The notes under the pieces: model-generated | Told to the model about the DNA's origin: nothing | What the model saw: only the letters and a program-made list of their open reading frames with translations | Database searches by the model: none | From: Paraburkholderia sp. CNPSo 3272 | GTDB taxonomy: Bacteria; Pseudomonadota; Gammaproteobacteria; Burkholderiales; Burkholderiaceae | Length of the DNA: 64,000 nt | Assembly: GCF_024206495.1 (NCBI RefSeq) | Contig: NZ_JAMBPQ010000010.1 | Span: 171,334 to 235,333 of the forward strand | Direction: 5' to 3' | Shown: piece by piece, positions 50,479 through 59,190 of the stretch | How the letters are laid out: each line of letters begins with the position of its first letter | How positions within the stretch are numbered: the stretch's first letter is position 1 | Program-made: the position numbers and the translations under genes

Positions 50479-51333
50479 ATGTCTGAGTTTTCGGGTATCT
50501 GGATTCCGCTCATCACGCCGTTCAGCGCCGGTGCAGTCGATCATGCTGCGCTCGACGCGCTCGTGCGCCATTACGTCGAGGCCGGCGTGGCCGGCTTCGT
50601 CGCGCTCGGCACGACCGGCGAGCCCGCCGCGCTGAGCGACGCGGAAGCGGACGACGTGCTTGCCACCGTGCTGGCGTCGGCGGGTGGGCTGCCGGTCGTG
50701 GCGGGCGTGAGCGGCAATCACACGGCGGCCGTCTGCGAGCGCATCGAGGCGCTCAACGAGCGGCCCATCGCGGGCGTGCTGGCGGCCGCGCCTTACTACG
50801 TCCGCCCTTCGCAGGCGGGCGTGATCGGCCACTTCGCGGCGCTCGCCGATGCGAGCCGCAAGCCGCTGATCGTCTACGACATCCCTGCGCGCACGGGCGT
50901 GCGCATCGAGTTGCCGAGCCTGCTCGACCTCGCTGGGCACGAGCGCATCGTCGCGGTGAAGGACTGCGGCGGCTCGCTCGACAAGACGCTCGCGCTGCTT
51001 CTCGACGGCCGTTTGCAGGTGCTCTGCGGCGAGGACATCGACATGTTCGGCGCGATGTGCGCGGGCGCGAGCGGGGCGATTGCGGCGTCGGCGCATTGGC
51101 GGCCGGAGCGTTTCGTGGGGATGGCGCGTGCGTTGCAGGAAGGCCGTCTCGCCGATGCGCGCGCGATCTGGCACACGCTCGTGCCGCTCGTGCGGGCGGC
51201 GTTCGCGGAGCCTAATCCGGGGCCGGTGAAGGCGGGGCTCGCCGCCTGCGGGCGGATCCGCAATGAACTGCGCGCGCCGATGACGCGTGTGAGCGGTGAA
51301 CTGGAGGCGTCGCTGGCGCGCCTTGTGGCTTGA
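50479..51333 (+). CDS. DapA/N-acetylneuraminate-lyase family aldolase
   Basis: 284-aa class I TIM-barrel aldolase. GTTGEPAALSDAE gives the phosphate/pyruvate-binding GTTGE motif. Tyr133 is in YDIPARTG and the Schiff-base Lys161 in VAVKDCGG. The first matches DapA well except that Asn of the usual YNVPxRT is Asp. It condenses pyruvate with an aldehyde; dihydrodipicolinate synthase is the default name. An isolated paralogue next to unrelated genes may have another substrate. Confidence 0.85.
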   Translation: MSEFSGIWIPLITPFSAGAVDHAALDALVRHYVEAGVAGFVALGTTGEPAALSDAEADDVLATVLASAGGLPVVAGVSGNHTAAVCERIEALNERPIAGVLAAAPYYVRPSQAGVIGHFAALADASRKPLIVYDIPARTGVRIELPSLLDLAGHERIVAVKDCGGSLDKTLALLLDGRLQVLCGEDIDMFGAMCAGASGAIAASAHWRPERFVGMARALQEGRLADARAIWHTLVPLVRAAFAEPNPGPVKAGLAACGRIRNELRAPMTRVSGELEASLARLVA

Positions 51334-51425
51334 CGCTGCCGCCGCGGGAAGGGCGCGTGGCGGGGCGACGTGCTGGGGACGTGCGGCGTGAGCCGCCTCT
51401 TGTGCGCCGCCCGGAAGAGGCGCGT

Positions 51426-51752
51426 CTAGCGTACCGCGCGTGCGTTCGCGGTGCCAGGCGCGCGGCGGCGGCGCGTACGGGGTCGTTCGACTGCGGCGGG
51501 TTCGCCGTTCAGCAGAATGCGGCGGCCGGGCACGTGCTGCGCAACGAGGCGGGCGATATCGAGCGCCGTGCTTTCGGCGGGCACGACCTGGCGGCGGGCG
51601 CTGTCATCGAGCGGCGTCGTCCATTCGACGAGCCGGTAGGCGCGGCCCCACGGATGCTGGAGCGGCGTGGAGACCCGGCACGACGCGACCGTCGAAGCGG
51701 CCCCGTCGCGCAGCAGGGACTGCAGGTGCACCAGCACATCGTCTTCAACCAT
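51426..51752 (-). CDS. Hypothetical protein
   Basis: 108-aa soluble protein starting MVEDDVLVHLQSLLRDGAAS, with a GGAGGAG nine bases before the ATG. The first 85 residues look folded (VEWTTPLDDSARRQVVP, IARLVAQHVPGRRILLNGE). The last 20 are an Arg-rich tail that may arise from frame extension. No family is recognised. A terminator-like hairpin lies just upstream (51781-51809), so it has its own promoter or depends on read-through. Confidence 0.6.
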   Translation of the reverse strand: MVEDDVLVHLQSLLRDGAASTVASCRVSTPLQHPWGRAYRLVEWTTPLDDSARRQVVPAESTALDIARLVAQHVPGRRILLNGEPAAVERPRTRRRRAPGTANARAVR

Positions 51753-51780
51753 GACCTCGCTCCTCCTAGGCTTGCCGCGC

Positions 51781-51809
51781 AAAAAAACGCCGCCGATGTT
51801 TCCGGCGGC
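51781..51809 (-). terminator. Intrinsic terminator, minus strand
   Basis: On the minus strand GCCGCCG pairs with CGGCGGC around a GAAACAT-type loop and is followed by seven T. It would end a minus-strand transcript coming from the DUF3562 gene about 210 bases upstream. The 265-base gap between the two genes holds nothing else recognised. Confidence 0.75.
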
Positions 51810-52017
51810 TCAACAGGGGTTGAGCCTATGGTTGCAGCAAAGAATTAAACCAACCTTAAGAGAAGGGCTTGGGCGCTGGCAGCCGGAGTGCGACGGGCAC
51901 GGCCTATGGATGCAGCGGTGCGAGCCCTAAGCGGGCGCGCATCATCCAAAAAAATGTGGCGGGGTGGGGCGGCCGGCCTGCGTGTGACCGGCGCAAAGAC
52001 AAGCTGACAGACGGCGA

Positions 52018-52218
52018 TCAGTGCGGCTTCGTGCCATTTTGCCGCAGCGTCGCACGTGTCTTGCGCGCGGCGAAAAGCGGCAGATAGTCGAGGATGCGCG
52101 CTTGCGCTCGATATTCATTGAGCGTGTCGGCGTAGATGCGCGCGACCGTTTCCTCCGGCGTATTGGTTTCTTCGGCGATGGTATGGACGATCTCGGAAGC
52201 ATCGGCGGTCTTCGGCAT
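52018..52218 (-). CDS. DUF3562 family protein
   Basis: 66-aa protein. HTIAEETNTPEETVARIYADTLNEY is the helical DUF3562 core, a small family found almost only in Burkholderiaceae and of unknown function. The C-terminus is basic. GGAG lies seven bases before the ATG. It stands alone. Confidence 0.8.
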   Translation of the reverse strand: MPKTADASEIVHTIAEETNTPEETVARIYADTLNEYRAQARILDYLPLFAARKTRATLRQNGTKPH

Positions 52219-52400
52219 GACTTGGCTCCGGTCAGCGAGGAGGGGTTGGGAGGGGGCTTTCCATTCAAGGACATCGGGGCGCGGGATACCAATTGAATCC
52301 GCCTATCACGCAAAAAACGCCGGCAGCGGGTCGAAAGCGTGATCTGTCTGAACTTTAGCGCCCGCTCGCGCGAGACCCCGCATTTTCGGGACTTCCAGCG

Positions 52401-52441
52401 AAAAACGGCCACGGCGAGACAGAATGTCTGCGCCGTGGCCG
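52401..52441 (-). terminator. Intrinsic terminator of the OYE-family gene
   Basis: The long stem CGGCCACGGCG / CGCCGTGGCCG continues, after one bulged base, with AGACA / TGTCT. On the minus strand a five-T run follows. It lies 36 bases after the ene-reductase stop. Confidence 0.85.
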
Positions 52442-52476
52442 CCTGATGGCATGCGGCCATGGGCCGCACGCAGTCC

Positions 52477-53538
52477 TTATGCCGCGGTTTCGAGCGACGG
52501 GTAGTCCGTGTAGCCCGTTTCGCCGCGCGCGTAGTAAGTCGACGGATTCGGCGCGTTGAGCGGCGCGTTCAGTTCGAAACGGCGCGGCAGATCGGGATTT
52601 GCGATGAAGAGCTGACCCCACGCGACCGCGTCGGCTTCGCCTGCCGCCAGTACGGCCTGCGCCGATTCCAGCGAGAACTTTTCGTTCGCGATGAACGGAC
52701 CGCCGAATTCGGCCTTCAGCTGCGGCCCGAGACGGTTGTCGCCAAGCGATTCGCGCGCGAAGAGGAACGCGATCTTGCGCTTGCCGAGTTCGCGCGCCAC
52801 ATAACCGAACGTCGCCGCCGGATTCGAATCGCCCATCGTGTGAGCGTCGCCGCGCGGTGCGATATGCATGCCCACGCGATTCGCGCCCCAAACGTCGATA
52901 CACGCGTCGGTGATTTCGAGCAGCAGGCGCGCGCGATTTTCGATCGAGCCGCCATAGGCGTCCGAGCGCTGGTTGGTGCTGTCCTGCAGGAACTGGTCGA
53001 GCAGATAGCCGTTCGCGCCGTGGATTTCCACGCCGTCGAACCCGGCCGCCTTCGCGTTGACTGCACCCTGGCGGAACGCGGCGATCACGTCGGCGATCTC
53101 TACGGTTTCGAGAGCGCGCGGCGTGACGAAGCCGCGCTGCGGACGCACGAGGCTCACGTTGCCTTGCGGCGCAATCGCGCTGGGCGCCACCGGCAGGTCG
53201 CCGTTCAGAAACACAGGGTCGGACACACGGCCCACGTGCCACAGCTGCATGAAGATACGTCCGCCCGCGGCATGCACCGCATCGGTCACGATCTTCCAGC
53301 CTTCCACTTGCTCTTGCGACCAGATGCCCGGCGTTTCGGCATAGCCGACGCCCTGCGGCGTCACCGAGGTCGCCTCGCTGATGATGAGGCCGGCCGTGGC
53401 GCGTTCGGCGTAATACTTCGCCATGAGCTCGTTGGGCACGCGCACTTCACCTGCGCGTTGACGCGTGAGCGGGGCCATGATGATGCGGTTCGGCAGCGTG
53501 AGGTCGCCGATCTGGATGGGGTCAAAAAGCGTTGCCAT
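52477..53538 (-). CDS. nemA: Old yellow enzyme family ene-reductase (NemA-like)
   Basis: 353-aa FMN-dependent NAD(P)H oxidoreductase that reduces activated C=C bonds, quinones or nitro-esters. Motifs include NRIIMAPLTRQRAG near residue 17, WHVGRVSDP near 99, VEIHGANGYLLDQFLQDSTN near 175 and RSDAYGGSIENRARLLLEI after it, all standard for the NemA/PETN-reductase clade. AAGGTGA precedes the ATG. An ArsR-type regulator with conserved cysteines is just upstream on the same strand and likely controls it, a common pairing for electrophile sensing. Confidence 0.92.
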   Translation of the reverse strand: MATLFDPIQIGDLTLPNRIIMAPLTRQRAGEVRVPNELMAKYYAERATAGLIISEATSVTPQGVGYAETPGIWSQEQVEGWKIVTDAVHAAGGRIFMQLWHVGRVSDPVFLNGDLPVAPSAIAPQGNVSLVRPQRGFVTPRALETVEIADVIAAFRQGAVNAKAAGFDGVEIHGANGYLLDQFLQDSTNQRSDAYGGSIENRARLLLEITDACIDVWGANRVGMHIAPRGDAHTMGDSNPAATFGYVARELGKRKIAFLFARESLGDNRLGPQLKAEFGGPFIANEKFSLESAQAVLAAGEADAVAWGQLFIANPDLPRRFELNAPLNAPNPSTYYARGETGYTDYPSLETAA

Positions 53539-53638
53539 GTAGGGTCACCTTGTCTGCGGGCGCGGCCCGCGGGCTGAAAAGCGATACAGGAGTCGAAACG
53601 GACGATGCGTATTCAGCGGATGTTTCGTCGCTGAAGAG

Positions 53639-53962
53639 TCACAACTGCGCGTTCATATGGGCGATAAACGCCTCGATGACCGGCTCGTTGCGCTTGAAGA
53701 ACACCCATTGCCCCACGCGTTTGGACGTGACAAGTCCGGCCTTCTGCAACACGGCCAGATGCGCGGACACCGTGGATTGCGAAAGCTCGCAATGCGCGTC
53801 GATCTTGCCCGCGCAAACGCCGTTTTCGAGCGGCAGCTCCTGGTCGCCGAAGTGCACCTGCGGCTCGCGCAGGCACGCAAGAATCTCGCGGCGCACCGGA
53901 TTGGAGAGCGCCTTGCAGATCGCGTCGACGTCTAGAGCTTGAGTGGTAGGGGGGGTCTTCAT
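53639..53962 (-). CDS. ArsR family transcriptional regulator
   Basis: 107-aa winged-helix regulator. ALSNPVRREILACLRE (about 18-33) opens the domain, and ELSQSTVSAHLAVLQKAGLV (about 59-78) is the recognition helix. Three cysteines (Cys30, Cys50 in GVCAGK, Cys58 in AHCELS) could form a thiol or metal switch. It lies 100 bases upstream of, and on the same strand as, the ene-reductase. A palindrome lies 30 bases before its ATG. Confidence 0.88.
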   Translation of the reverse strand: MKTPPTTQALDVDAICKALSNPVRREILACLREPQVHFGDQELPLENGVCAGKIDAHCELSQSTVSAHLAVLQKAGLVTSKRVGQWVFFKRNEPVIEAFIAHMNAQL

Positions 53963-53991
53963 CGCGGCTGCATCGTAACTGTCCGAATCAT

Positions 53992-54011
53992 ATATCGGAA
54001 TTCTACGATAT
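53992..54011. promoter_or_regulatory. Palindromic operator candidate of the ArsR gene
   Basis: ATATCG-GAATTCTA-CGATAT has perfect 6-bp arms around an eight-base spacer in an AT-rich patch, 30 bases before the arsR-type start. ArsR proteins typically bind such ATA...TAT repeats and repress their own operon. Confidence 0.55.
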
Positions 54012-54111
54012 GGGCGATGGCACTGATTTCAATAGGGTTGTCGGTAAGACATGCAAAAAGACGCGGACGTCGCGGAAAATGCGCCGGCTCCTGAGCCCGG
54101 CGCGCCGTCGT

Positions 54112-55422
54112 TCAGTGCGTGGAGCGGGCGCGGCGTCCGCGCAGATGGGTGAGCAGCGCCTGCGGCCGCAGCTTCGTCTGTTGCAGGAACACCGCGACGA
54201 CGATGATGAATCCCTTCAGTACGAGTTGGGTGTTGCTGTCGATGTTGTTGAGCAGCAGGATGTTGCCGAGAAAGCCGAAGATCAGGACGCCGACCACCGT
54301 GCCGGCGATGCGGCCTACGCCGCCCATCAGGCTCGTCCCGCCGATGACGACCGCCGCGATCGCGTCGAGCTCCCAGCCGACACCCGCATCGGCTTTGCCC
54401 TGCCGATACTGCGCCGCATACAGCACGCCGACCAGTGCGGCCAGCATCCCGGAGATCGCATAGGCTGCGATCTTGTGGCGATCGACCTTCAGCCCGGAGA
54501 CGACCGCGCATTTCTCGTTGCCGCCGATCGCGTACAGGTACTTGCCGAATACGGTGCGATTGAGCAGGAAGTCGGCGATCAGCGCGATCACGAGGAAGAA
54601 CAGCGCGGGTACCGGCACGATGCCGAACAGCAGCGCACGCAGCGATTCGATGTCGGTGGTCGCGTTGGTGCCGCTGTAGATCGAATAGACCGCGGTGTCC
54701 TGCCCCGCGATCAGACGCGCGAGGCCGAGCACGCCAACCATCGCCGCGAGCGTGACGATGAACGGCTGCATGCGACCGCGCGTGATGACCCAGCCGTTGA
54801 CGGCGCCGATGGCGAGGCCCGCGAGCGGCACCATCCACATGACGCTCAACAATGAGACCTTCTGCGGCAGTTGCACGTACGCGTATGCGCACGCGGCCAG
54901 TGCGCATACGACGGCGATCGCCGCGTGCACCGCGGTGCGCGGCGCACCGGCGCCCGCGACCGCTGCGCCGCCATTCAGCGCCGCGCGCGCCGTCTGGCGA
55001 TGGCGGCGACGCGACATCGCCGCGCACGCGAAGAAAACGAGGGCGAAGACGCTCGCGGCGTCGAGCGCGAGCGTCGACCACGACGCCGCGTTGCTGCCGG
55101 GCGTCGTCAGCAGGATCGCCGTGAGCACGCTGCCTAGCCCCATGATGGAGCCGACCGACAGGTCGATGCCGGCGGTAATGATGACGAGCGTCATGCCGAC
55201 CGAAATGACGCCGACATTGGCGACCTGGCGAAACACGTCGGAGATGTTGGCAGCGGAAAGAAAGATATTGCTGCCGTCCGGCGTGTGCGGCGAGGTCAGT
55301 GCGCCGAATGCGAGCAGCACGAGCAGGCCCGCGTAGTACTTGACGTTAGTGAGCCACGCGTGCAGCCGGCGCTGTTCCGTGCCGGAAGCGATCGCCATCG
55401 CGTGATCGTTGGATCTGGACAT
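54112..55422 (-). CDS. Sugar ABC transporter permease (RbsC/YtfT-like), with extra segment
   Basis: 436-aa inner-membrane permease of the ribose/galactose ABC class. Family motifs are SVGMTLVIITAGIDLSVGS near residue 73, MQPFIVTLAAMVGVLGLARL near 200, and AIAAVVIGGTSLMGGVGRI near 360. Normal members are about 320-345 aa. Here roughly 90 extra residues lie between the GIDLSVGS helix and the GAVNG helix. They comprise a basic SRRRHRQTARAAL stretch and two added hydrophobic segments. AGGAG precedes the ATG. It forms the channel with the ATPase encoded next. Confidence 0.9.
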   Translation of the reverse strand: MSRSNDHAMAIASGTEQRRLHAWLTNVKYYAGLLVLLAFGALTSPHTPDGSNIFLSAANISDVFRQVANVGVISVGMTLVIITAGIDLSVGSIMGLGSVLTAILLTTPGSNAASWSTLALDAASVFALVFFACAAMSRRRHRQTARAALNGGAAVAGAGAPRTAVHAAIAVVCALAACAYAYVQLPQKVSLLSVMWMVPLAGLAIGAVNGWVITRGRMQPFIVTLAAMVGVLGLARLIAGQDTAVYSIYSGTNATTDIESLRALLFGIVPVPALFFLVIALIADFLLNRTVFGKYLYAIGGNEKCAVVSGLKVDRHKIAAYAISGMLAALVGVLYAAQYRQGKADAGVGWELDAIAAVVIGGTSLMGGVGRIAGTVVGVLIFGFLGNILLLNNIDSNTQLVLKGFIIVVAVFLQQTKLRPQALLTHLRGRRARSTH

Positions 55423-55438
55423 GAAAGAATCTCCTGGA

Positions 55439-56974
55439 TCAGGGTGAGGCGAGTTCGACGAGCCGCTCAGCGGAGAACGCGTCACGCTCGACGAGCCCCG
55501 CCGCACGCCCTTCGCACAGCACGAGAATGCGATCGCACAGCAACATCAGCTCGTCGATTTCCGAGCTTGCGACGACGACGGTCAGTCCGCCACGCGCGGC
55601 CTGCAGGATCTGCGTATAGATTTCGGCTTTCGCCGCGACATCGACGCCGCGCGTCGGCTCGTCGAGCAGCAGGATCGCGGGGCGCGTCATCAGCCACTTG
55701 CCGATGATGAGTTTTTGCTGGTTGCCGCCAGACAGCGTCGCGACAGTCTGGCTGACCCCGCTGCATTTCACGTTCGACGCGCGGGCCTGACCGGCGGCCG
55801 CGCTCGCGGCGGCGCCGCGCCGGTAGAACGGAAAGCCGTCGATGTTCGCGAGGCTCGGCAGCATCAGGTTGGCTTCGAGGGTGTCGTCGAGCAGCAGGCC
55901 GTCCTTTTTGCGATCCTCGGTGACGAAGCCGACCCCGGCTTCGACTGCCTCGGCCGGCGATGCGAAGTGCCGGCGCCGTGCGCCGATCACGATCTCGCCC
56001 GACATCGGCCACGGCGACACGCCAAACAGCGTTTCGAGTATCTCCGTCTTGCCCGCGCCGAGCAGCCCGGACAGCCCGAACACTTCACCGCGGTGCACCG
56101 CGAACGACACGTCGTGAACGACCGGCCGATGTTCGCCATGCAGCGTGAGGCCGCGCACGTCGATCAGCGTGTCTGCGTGGCCGGCGGCGGCGCGCTCGTC
56201 GCGCTGCGGTGCGTTGAACTGCTTGCCGATCATCATCGACACCAACTGCTGCGCGGACTCCACGCGCCCCACGGGCAGCGTGGCTATGTGGCGGCCATCG
56301 CGCAGCACCGTCACGCGGTCGGCGAGATCGAACACTTCCTGCAGCCGGTGGCTGATCAGGACGATGGCGATGCCTTTGTCGCGCAGTTCGCGCACGAGCC
56401 GCGCGAGTGCATGCGCTTCGGTGTCCGAAAGAGCAGAAGTCGGCTCGTCCATGATCAACACGCGCGCGTTCGCGAGCAACGCCTTGGCGATCTCGATCAG
56501 CTGCTTCTCGCCGACGCGCAGTTCGCCAACGAGCGCATCCGGCGACCGCCGGAAACCGAGCCGCGCGAGCGTCTCAACGGCGCGGCTGCGCATCGCACTG
56601 CGGCCGGGCAGGCCGAAGCGGCCCCTGATTTCCTTGCCGAGGAACAGATTGTCGACGACGGTGAGGCTGTCGACCAGATTCAGCTCCTGATGAATGACCG
56701 CGATGCCGGCCGCGATCGCGTCCGCGCTCGACGCGAGCGCGACGGGTTCGCCCTCGATCGACACGTCGCCCGTGTCGGGCCGGTAGAGGCCGCCGAGCAC
56801 TTTCATCAGGCTCGACTTACCGGCGCCGTTCTCGCCGCACAGTGCGTGGACCTCGCCCGCGCGGACGTCGAAACCGACGTCGACGAGCGCCGGCGTGCCG
56901 TTAAACGCGATCGACACGTGCTTCGCCGCGAGCAGCGGCATCGGCTGCGCACCCGTGAGCGGTAATGTGCTCAT
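55439..56974 (-). CDS. Sugar ABC transporter ATP-binding protein (RbsA/XylG type)
   Basis: 511-aa protein with two fused ABC ATPase domains. The first has Walker A GENGAGKSS near residue 44 and Walker B VLIMDEPTSAL near 165. The second has a degenerate Walker A LLGAGKTEI near 288, signature LSGGNQQKL near 405 and Walker B ILLLDEPTRGVDV. One complete and one altered site is normal for this class. It sits 16 bases before the permease and 3 bases after the binding-protein gene. Confidence 0.93.
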   Translation of the reverse strand: MSTLPLTGAQPMPLLAAKHVSIAFNGTPALVDVGFDVRAGEVHALCGENGAGKSSLMKVLGGLYRPDTGDVSIEGEPVALASSADAIAAGIAVIHQELNLVDSLTVVDNLFLGKEIRGRFGLPGRSAMRSRAVETLARLGFRRSPDALVGELRVGEKQLIEIAKALLANARVLIMDEPTSALSDTEAHALARLVRELRDKGIAIVLISHRLQEVFDLADRVTVLRDGRHIATLPVGRVESAQQLVSMMIGKQFNAPQRDERAAAGHADTLIDVRGLTLHGEHRPVVHDVSFAVHRGEVFGLSGLLGAGKTEILETLFGVSPWPMSGEIVIGARRRHFASPAEAVEAGVGFVTEDRKKDGLLLDDTLEANLMLPSLANIDGFPFYRRGAAASAAAGQARASNVKCSGVSQTVATLSGGNQQKLIIGKWLMTRPAILLLDEPTRGVDVAAKAEIYTQILQAARGGLTVVVASSEIDELMLLCDRILVLCEGRAAGLVERDAFSAERLVELASP

Positions 56975-56977
56975 CGC

Positions 56978-57934
56978 TCAGGCCGTCGCGAACTGTTTCG
57001 CGTTACCCGCGGTGATTTCGTGCGTTGGCAGGACCACCTGCTTTTCGATCTTGCCGCCGCCAAGCAGCTTCAGCGCCTGGCGAATCGCCTCCGCGCCCGG
57101 CGTCGGGTAGACGAACGTTGCGGTCAGAATGCCTTTCTCGACCCACACCGCCCCTTCGTTAGGCAGGCCGTCCGCGCCGACGAACTTGATCTTCTTCTCG
57201 AGGCCCGCGTCCTTGGCAGCGAGGTATGCGCCGTATGCCATCGGGTCGTTGTGCGCAAACACGAGATCGACCTGTGGATTCACGCGCAGTACCGTACGCA
57301 TGTAGTCGTACGCCTTGTCCTGCTTCCAGTCGCAATCGACGCGCTGACCGATGATCTTGAGCCCCGGCTCTTTGCCGACGAACGCGATCATGCCGTCATG
57401 GCGATCGTGCGAGCCCTGTGCGCCAAAGCCGCCCCATACTTCGACAATCTGGCCTTTCGCCTTGCCCGCCCCGCCGAGCGCCTCGACGATGAACTGGCCC
57501 GCGCCCTTGCCGATCAACACGTTGTCGCCGCCGACGAACTGGGTGTACTGGTCACCGTTCACTGGCCGGTCGAGGACGAACACAGGAATGCCCGCCTTGT
57601 ATGCCTTCGCGACGACGCCGGTGAGCCCCGACGACTCCTTCGGCGAGATGAAGATCACGTCCATCTTCTGCGCGATGAAGTTCTCCATGTCTGCGTTCTG
57701 CTTGTCGGTGCGGTCGTTCCCGTCGGCGATCACGAAGTCGATCTCCGGATGCTTCGCGGCCTCGGCCTTCATGTCCTTGTTGAACTGCACGCGCCACGGT
57801 TCGACCGTCGTGACCTGCGAAAATCCGAAGCGATATTTGCGGCCTTGCGCGAACGTGCGACCGGGCAATGTGACGAGCCCGGCGAGCGGAGCGGCAAATA
57901 GCGCGCCGGTGAGAATGCGGCGATTGCGGTTCAT
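56978..57934 (-). CDS. Periplasmic sugar-binding protein of ABC transporter
   Basis: 318-aa type-I periplasmic binding protein. A signal peptide (LTGALFAAPLAGLVTLPG, cleavage at TFAQG) precedes mature RKYRFGFSQVTTVEPWR. This opening (GFSQ...EPWR) resembles YtfQ-like galactofuranose or arabinose binders more than ribose binders. The ligand is not certain. It is the first gene of binding protein-ATPase-permease and lies downstream of a LacI-type regulator; a short direct repeat fills the gap between them. Confidence 0.91.
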   Translation of the reverse strand: MNRNRRILTGALFAAPLAGLVTLPGRTFAQGRKYRFGFSQVTTVEPWRVQFNKDMKAEAAKHPEIDFVIADGNDRTDKQNADMENFIAQKMDVIFISPKESSGLTGVVAKAYKAGIPVFVLDRPVNGDQYTQFVGGDNVLIGKGAGQFIVEALGGAGKAKGQIVEVWGGFGAQGSHDRHDGMIAFVGKEPGLKIIGQRVDCDWKQDKAYDYMRTVLRVNPQVDLVFAHNDPMAYGAYLAAKDAGLEKKIKFVGADGLPNEGAVWVEKGILTATFVYPTPGAEAIRQALKLLGGGKIEKQVVLPTHEITAGNAKQFATA

Positions 57935-57962
57935 CGAGGGTGTCTCCTGGATTATTGTGAGC

Positions 57963-58011
57963 GCGCCGGACGCGCGGTCCGCGCCGGACGCGCGGTCCGC
58001 GCCGGTCGCGG
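57963..58011. repeat. 18-bp tandem repeat, about 2.7 copies
   Basis: The unit GCGCCGGACGCGCGGTCC occurs at 57963-57980 and 57981-57998, followed by a partial third copy with one change (57999-58011). It lies between the LacI stop and the binding-protein promoter region. Such GC-rich repeats arise by slippage and can vary in number; an effect on transporter expression is possible but not shown. Confidence 0.8.
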
Positions 58012-58017
58012 TACTGC

Positions 58018-59079
58018 TCAGACTACGGTGGATCCGGGGGGCGCACTGCTGTGCGCGGGAGGCGCGGTGCTTTCGCGCACCTGCAATTCGGCCTTCAGCT
58101 TGAGATGGACGGTGTCGCGCTGTTCGTCATTGATGAGCGCCCACATCAGTTGCCATATCGAGTGGCCGATATCCTCGACAGGTTGGCGAATGGTGGTCAG
58201 GCACGGCCGCAGCACGGACATCCACGGTGCATCGTCGAAAGACAGCAGCGAAAGATCTTCGGGTATGCGCAGATCCGCGTCGCGCATCGCGCGCAGCGCG
58301 CCGAGCGTCGTCACGTTGCCGCCCGCGAACAGCGCGGTGGGGCGGCGCGACCGGTGCAAGGCGCGTAACGTCGTGACATGGATCTCCTCCGCGGTCATTC
58401 CGCACCGCACGACGTCGACTTCCTGTGAGAGATCTGCCTCGCGCATCGCATCCGCATAACCATCGGCGCGCGCCTTCGAGTTCACGAGTTCGAGCGTATT
58501 GGCAAGGAACGCGATGCGCCGGTGGCCGAGCGCAAGCAGATGCTGCGTACCTTCGTAAGCTGCCCGATAGCTGTCGATCGTAATCGTATGCTCGGGGAAC
58601 GTTTCGTCAACGCGGTCAGCCATGACCAGCGGAACGCCTGCCGCGCGAATTTCGTTGGTCGCCTGCCCGAAGCCGCGACAAGGAATCACGATCATGCCGG
58701 CGATCTGCCGTGACAGCACGAAGCGGATTCGCTCCAGTTCGCGTTCGGGGTCCTCGTCGGCGTGCGCGAGTATCAGCCGGTAGCCATTTTTCAGCGCTTC
58801 GTTTTCAAGGAGTCGCGCCAGATCGACGAAAAACGCGTTGGTCAGGTCAGGCAACACGAATCCGATCGACTTCGGGCGACTCCGGCGCAGGTCGGCTGCC
58901 AGGCTGTTGCGCCGGTAGCCGAGTCGCTGTGCGGCCTCACGTACGCTTTGCGCGCGGTGCGCGCTGACGTCGGAACTGCCGGACAGGACCTTGGACGCGG
59001 TGCCGACCGACACGCCAGCGGCTTCGGCAACCTCGCGCAGAGTAGGCAGGGAGCGGTTCGGCACATTCATGCAGCCCAT
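58018..59079 (-). CDS. LacI family transcriptional regulator
   Basis: 353-aa regulator. The HTH and hinge (about 12-65) contain TLREVAEAAGVSVGTASKVL and LAADLRRSRPKSIGFVLPD. A periplasmic-binding-like sugar domain (about 68-330) follows. It precedes a sugar ABC transporter on the same strand, so it probably responds to the sugar imported there. A perfect TGAAACGTTTCA palindrome lies 12 bases before its ATG. A second ATG three codons in (59070) is possible. Confidence 0.91.
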   Translation of the reverse strand: MGCMNVPNRSLPTLREVAEAAGVSVGTASKVLSGSSDVSAHRAQSVREAAQRLGYRRNSLAADLRRSRPKSIGFVLPDLTNAFFVDLARLLENEALKNGYRLILAHADEDPERELERIRFVLSRQIAGMIVIPCRGFGQATNEIRAAGVPLVMADRVDETFPEHTITIDSYRAAYEGTQHLLALGHRRIAFLANTLELVNSKARADGYADAMREADLSQEVDVVRCGMTAEEIHVTTLRALHRSRRPTALFAGGNVTTLGALRAMRDADLRIPEDLSLLSFDDAPWMSVLRPCLTTIRQPVEDIGHSIWQLMWALINDEQRDTVHLKLKAELQVRESTAPPAHSSAPPGSTVV

Positions 59080-59091
59080 TCCTCGTGAAAC

Positions 59092-59103
59092 TGAAACGTT
59101 TCA
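59092..59103. promoter_or_regulatory. LacI-family operator upstream of its regulator gene
   Basis: TGAAACGTTTCA is a perfect 12-bp palindrome with the central CG typical of LacI/GalR-family operators. It sits directly before the regulator's start, indicating autorepression and probably control of the downstream transporter operon by read-through. Confidence 0.8.
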
Positions 59104-59190
59104 ATTTCCGTAAAGTAGTGCGCGTGGTGGCCTTGGAAAATTGGGGACTTCCCTGGCGTTCGGCACTGAGAGCGAAAAGTGCGCGCCGAA

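Noticed and set aside
57963..58011. Direct repeats as a CRISPR array
   Set aside because: Units are adjacent with no spacers, only 18 bases long and fewer than three copies, and no cas genes are present.
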